Assembly: GCA_019925095.2 (NCBI GenBank)
Contig: CM034395.1
Coordinates: forward strand, 15,174,213-15,238,212
Length of the DNA: 64,000 nucleotides
Source of the DNA: Dendrolimus kikuchii
Taxonomy: Eukaryota; Arthropoda; Insecta; Lepidoptera; Lasiocampidae
Reading direction: 5' to 3'
The position numbers and the translations under genes were made by a program. How positions within the stretch are numbered: the first letter of the stretch is position 1; each line of letters opens with the position of its first letter. Of this stretch, positions 60,380-64,000 are shown in pieces. The notes under the pieces are model-generated. The model was not told the origin of the DNA and made no database searches. It saw only the letters and a list, made by a program, of their open reading frames with translations.

Positions 60380-60896
60380 GAACCTCAGCCAGAAGGCCCA
60401 GCTCGCCGTACACAACGCGGTGCTGGTACCTACGCTCACGTATGGAAGCGAGAGTTGGGTATGGAAGAAAGAGCATGAAAGTAGAGTAAACGCGGTCGAG
60501 ATGCGAGCACTGCGCAAAATCTGCGGAGTGACGCTTGCGGACCGCGTTCGTAATACCGAAGTAAGAAAGACAGTTGGTCTGAAAGAGAGTGTCGGGGTGA
60601 AGGTAAGGAAAGGAATGCTCCGGTGGTTCGGACATGTAGGAAGAATGCATGATGAAAGAATGAATAAACAGATATACAATGCAAAAGTGGATGGATGCAG
60701 AAGTCGTGGAAGGCCACGACACACTTTCCATGATCAAATTGATCGTGTACTAGCAGAAGGTGATGTTAGGAGCCTTAAGAACAGACGAGCGTGCATGACA
60801 AGAGTTATGAATGTCAAAGAAGCAAGTGAGGTGTGTAAGAATAAGCCTAAATGGCGCTCTGTTGTTCGTGCCTACCCCGCAAGGGAACTGGCGTGA
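60370..60896 (+). pseudogene. RTE-like C-terminal region, out of frame after the deletion
   Basis: Resumes in another frame with LSQKAQLAVHNA, SESWVWKKEHESR, LRKICGVTLADRVR, WFGHVGRMHDER and GCRSRGRPRHTFHDQ, ending in a stop at 60894-60896. It is collinear with residues near the end of the 13-kb protein, differing at a few sites (for example GSESW for GCESW). It cannot be translated with the upstream part. Confidence 0.8.
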
Positions 60897-60965
60897 AGTT
60901 ATGTATGTATGTATAATATTAATATAGATAACTTCTTCTAAGTATGTATACTTACATTTTTTTAA

Positions 60966-61129
60966 TCTTTATATATAAAATTCTTCTGTGCGTGTGTAGG
61001 TGACCGTTTTCAATGAATTTTTTTGTGTGTACAGGTGGATTCGGGAATGGTTTAGATTCACAACTGGACCCGGTAGGCGGCGCTACAATAGGGTTCTAAA
61101 TTTTATTTCTTCAGAGTAGGACAAGCTAG
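60966..61129 (+). mobile_element. Short Helitron-like element, single-unit relative of 155-1307
   Basis: TCTTTATATATAAAATTCTT start, one copy of the gattcacaactggacccggt middle, and an acaagCTAG|T end. It shows the unexpanded form of the element at 155-1307. Confidence 0.75.
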
Positions 61130-62087
61130 TAAGGTAGTGTAATATATAAATTAACTCAAATTATTCGTTTATCCAATTTTTGTGTTAAGCCTTATATTAT
61201 TGATTATACATTATACGTATTTGTGTATACATATAAAATTATAGATTTGAAATTGTACAGCTTATTTGTGCGTGTATAGTTTTGCAGTTGTGATTGTTGG
61301 TATTTAGTATGGTTATATATAGCATTTAGTAGATCTGTGTATAAACCCGGTTCATATAAATTTACGATATAATAAGCGTAAATGTTCTTCCCAATAATAT
61401 CCGTATTATAATTTTTACCTTTTCAACAAGGTAATACGACAATGGCAACCTCGGCGATATCCTCTTCATTCGCTTGTAAAATAATAATAAAAAACTAAAG
61501 GACCTTTGATGTTCTTAAATGACAATGTGTGTCCTTAAAAATGGAGAAAAAAGTCAAACCGACGACGCAAGGTTGCCGACTTGTGCTACCAATCTGTATC
61601 AAAATAAAATCAGATCTTCTACAATCATTAGGCGTAGTTCGTAATACATCGACGGTTATGTTACCGATATAATAAGGTGTTGCTTGTTTAGACAGAAATG
61701 AATTAAGTGGAGTTTAATATAGTTGTTTAAGTCATATGTGTCGTTTCGCGAACGCGTTTGCCATATGCCACACACGAAACTTTGAACTGAGTGGCGGTCG
61801 TTTGTTTATATTTTAACTTTTAACACTGCGTGTCAGATTCTATTGGAATGAAAATGAATATTAGATGAATAATCTACATTGCAGGACGTATTACGTGTTT
61901 TCGGTGAACGAAAAAATCGTGATGAAAATTACCCGTAAAATATTGAATGTGTGAAACCCGTTAATACACCTTGGATAAGCATGGCGGATAAACTGAATAA
62001 TCTCCAAAGAAATTGTCAGGTGTGCACCTAGCAATGGGTAGTTTATGGGCTTCTTTTATTATAAGTAGGAGGAATTTCCTTAGGTAA
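61130..62087. other. AT-rich stretch, nothing recognised
   Basis: No gene or repeat seen. Open frames are short. Confidence 0.45.
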
Positions 62088-62568
62088 TCTATAATAATAT
62101 TATTAAATTCTAAAGATGCCGTGTCTGAAATGTCAATGAAGCTATTTAAAATAACAACTGAAATAGACTATGTAAACGATGAAGAACACAACGCAATTTT
62201 CTTTAGATTTCTTGTCTGTTAAAATTTGCATTACTTTTTATCCTAGGAATCCCGTGGGAATTTTTCTGGGTATGATTTAAAATGGCCAGGTTGAAAAAAA
62301 AATGAATTCCAATGTGATTTTTTCACTAATCGATAGCAAATTTTATGTAATAGAAGGTGTGATATTTTTTATCCCGGAATCCCGCGGGAATTTTCCCAGG
62401 AACGGTTTTTAGTTTTTCATGTGCATAAAAATTAGCTTATTCCGATACTGATTTTACTCAAACTGTAGCTCATATTCTTTTTTAAATGCTTTGGTGCGGT
62501 ACTTTGTGTCCCCGGAATCCCACGGGAATTTAAGGTCAAGCGTGGACGAAGTCGCGGACATATCCTAG
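62088..62568 (+). mobile_element. Non-autonomous Helitron-like element, family H1
   Basis: Starts TCTATAATAATATTATTAAA, contains the H1 blocks, and ends cggacatatCCTAG|T. It has lost part of the segment after ttcttgtctgtt. Confidence 0.75.
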
Positions 62569-62948
62569 TATTTATATAAATATGTTTTTATACCTAGGTA
62601 CGAATTTTTTTACTACAAGAAATCTAACTTGGAAATGACGTTTTTGTAAATAACAAATCAAAGTATTTTGAATTTAGAAAAACTCGTAAAACATTTCGCA
62701 ATATGACATCAAATTATTATCAGTTTATAAATATGTATACCGTTTTTGTGCTGGCACTTTTCATTTCAGTTTAACGGTCGATATTATATTGCCTAACATA
62801 CTTAAGACATATTAACGTGTTTCACACATCATTAATCTCGTAAGTGTCGGTTTCATTATGAAGTCTCCATACACCTTCATGACGCGGTCACTGAACGAAT
62901 ATTACCACCACTATGTAATACTACCTATTAAATGTTACAAATCTCTAT

Positions 62949-63153
62949 TCTCTATAAATATTATAAACGTGAAAGTTTGTAAGAATGTATGTTTGTAACT
63001 CTTTCACGCAAAAACTACTAAATGAATTTTGATGAAACTTTACAATGATATAGCTTACACATCAAAATAACACATAGGCTATAATTTATAAAGATATAGT
63101 GTGAATATAACGGTTTTCCATCACCACGCGGTTGAAACCGCGGGCGCAGCTAG
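62949..63153 (+). mobile_element. Short complete Helitron-like element
   Basis: Starts TCTCTATAAATATTATAAAC followed by gtgaaagtttgt, and ends with a perfect hairpin (cgcggtt-ga-aaccgcg), then ggcgcagCTAG|T. It is 205 bp with no coding. Confidence 0.78.
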
Positions 63154-63554
63154 TTAAAAATATTTATTAAACGTAATTTCTGGTGGCAAATTGATGTATC
63201 AATGTTAACGCCATTGATTATTTGCCAAAAACAGTTTGTTGGATTCAAATAATCCACTTAACACGTCATGGTGTAGGGTTGTCCGTTGTTAATAAACACA
63301 TTTCAATGTCATTAAGCTGATTTATAATAATAGCATGAGGACGAGGAAAATCTTATTTTATTATTGAACAAGGGCGCACTCAGGTAAACAATATAACAAC
63401 CATTCTAACACTTACGTCAGTACAATGTGTGTAGACCTTTAACTAGTACATTTACTAGGTGAGGTCAATGTTGCGGGAACTATTTCCGTGATCACGTGGC
63501 TGAAAATGTTTATGAAAATTAAATTGGTGGTTATATGAATAATTATTGAATATA

Positions 63555-63595
63555 AAATAAAACTACGTTTTAACGTAGTTTTATTTATATTCGTG

Positions 63596-63660
<65 letters not shown>

Positions 63661-63835
63661 CATTTCGACCACTTTTTAGTAGCCATGATCACGAAAGACA
63701 AATATGTCATGTGTCAATGAGTGATGTTAAAGTTATTATTTCGCCTACCCCCAACTTGTTAATTTGAATTTTTGTTTATGGTTATTATTTATTCTACGGG
63801 AGCTTAATCTAATTTAACACCGCTTTTTGACATAT
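63555..63835 (-). mobile_element. Penelope-like element UTR fragment interrupted by (TA)n
   Basis: In minus orientation it carries the PLE UTR (ctcattgacacatgacatat-like, gtgatcatggctac, ggtcgaaatg), diverged from 5500-5650. At its outer end is a 32-nt palindrome (63555-63586) made of two head-to-head actacgtt/aacgtagt PLE termini. Confidence 0.65.
63601..63659. repeat. (TA)n microsatellite
   Basis: 59 bp of pure TA within the PLE fragment. Confidence 0.97.
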
Positions 63836-63873
63836 AGTATATTCCAGTGGCAACACTAAGCGGATGGCCACAT

Positions 63874-64000
63874 CATAAGAGAGCAGCAGCGCATTTATAA
63901 CAACTTTGCTGTTGCAAATGTCCATAGGCGATGGTAACCGCTTTCCATCAAGTGTGCCGTCTGCCTGTCTGCTGATCTCTTGCAATAAAAAAAAAAAAAA
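63874..64000 (+). mobile_element. SINE-like element, family S1, 3' half
   Basis: Begins taagagagcagcagcgcatt, and ends ctgatctcttgcaataaaaa with the A-tail running to the window edge. Most similar in its tail to the 57665 copy (ctgatctc instead of ctgaactc). Confidence 0.72.

Larger units (their letters stand above)
58090..60912 (+). mobile_element. RTE-like non-LTR retrotransposon, long but defective copy
   Basis: Includes a GC-rich leader (about 58090-58153, with hairpin caccga...tcggtg), an endonuclease-RT frame, the C-terminal region and the ATGT-repeat 3' tail. Relative to the 13-kb copy, 314 bp are missing at the 60369/60370 junction. I found no clear target-site duplication and the 5' boundary is approximate. 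Confidence 0.85.

Overview
The window looks like a gene-poor stretch of a lepidopteran (moth or butterfly) nuclear genome. It is AT-rich and has no operons or ribosome-binding sites. It is crowded with Helitron-like elements of the kind common in Lepidoptera (5' TC...TATTATAAA, 3' hairpin plus CTAG(T)), SINE-like repeats ending in AATAAAA(n), non-LTR retrotransposons and Penelope-like relics. I see no intact host protein-coding gene, tRNA or rRNA. Every convincing coding signal belongs to a broken transposable element. The open frames through tandem arrays and repeat tails are by-products of repeat composition. Species assignment is not possible from sequence alone, and 'Lepidoptera' is an inference from repeat types.

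Layout. 0-6.7 kb: a Helitron-like element swollen by a 118-bp tandem repeat, a SINE, an AC/TA microsatellite, and a Penelope-like element (PLE) 3' end folded into a near-perfect inverted repeat with 595-bp arms. 6.7-13.3 kb: mostly unresolved AT-rich DNA with one reverse Helitron and one SINE. 13.35-15.47 kb: a 5'-truncated RTE-like retrotransposon on the minus strand whose reverse transcriptase is still open. 16-24 kb: a cluster of SINE copies, a palindromic MITE, two Helitrons (one with 5' ends at both sides), a LINE 3' end and a LINE C-terminal relic. 25.5-26.5 kb: a 503-bp direct duplication of a TIR element. 28-34 kb: inverted-repeat elements, Helitrons and a LINE relic. 34.4-40.7 kb: the most striking block, in which two related Helitron-like elements sit head to head, each filled with about 1.3-1.5 kb of an 18-bp minisatellite, followed by a third relative filled with a different 9-bp-period minisatellite. 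42.9-43.6 kb: a retroposed GC-rich sequence with an 11-bp target-site duplication. 46-54 kb: more Helitrons, a three-level nested insertion, a MITE and a 37-bp micro-copy of the RTE tail. 58.1-60.9 kb: a longer RTE-like copy with its endonuclease but with a 314-bp deletion that removes the reverse transcriptase YADD box. 61-64 kb: short Helitrons, a PLE fragment and a SINE running off the end.

How the parts relate. The 13-kb and 58-kb RTE copies have complementary damage (one lacks the endonuclease, the other the catalytic YADD), so neither can be autonomous. Two SINE-like families with unrelated bodies share one 3' tail, which suggests a common mobilising LINE not identified here. Boundaries of old repeats are approximate. 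They were found by comparing copies within this window by eye, not by a database search.
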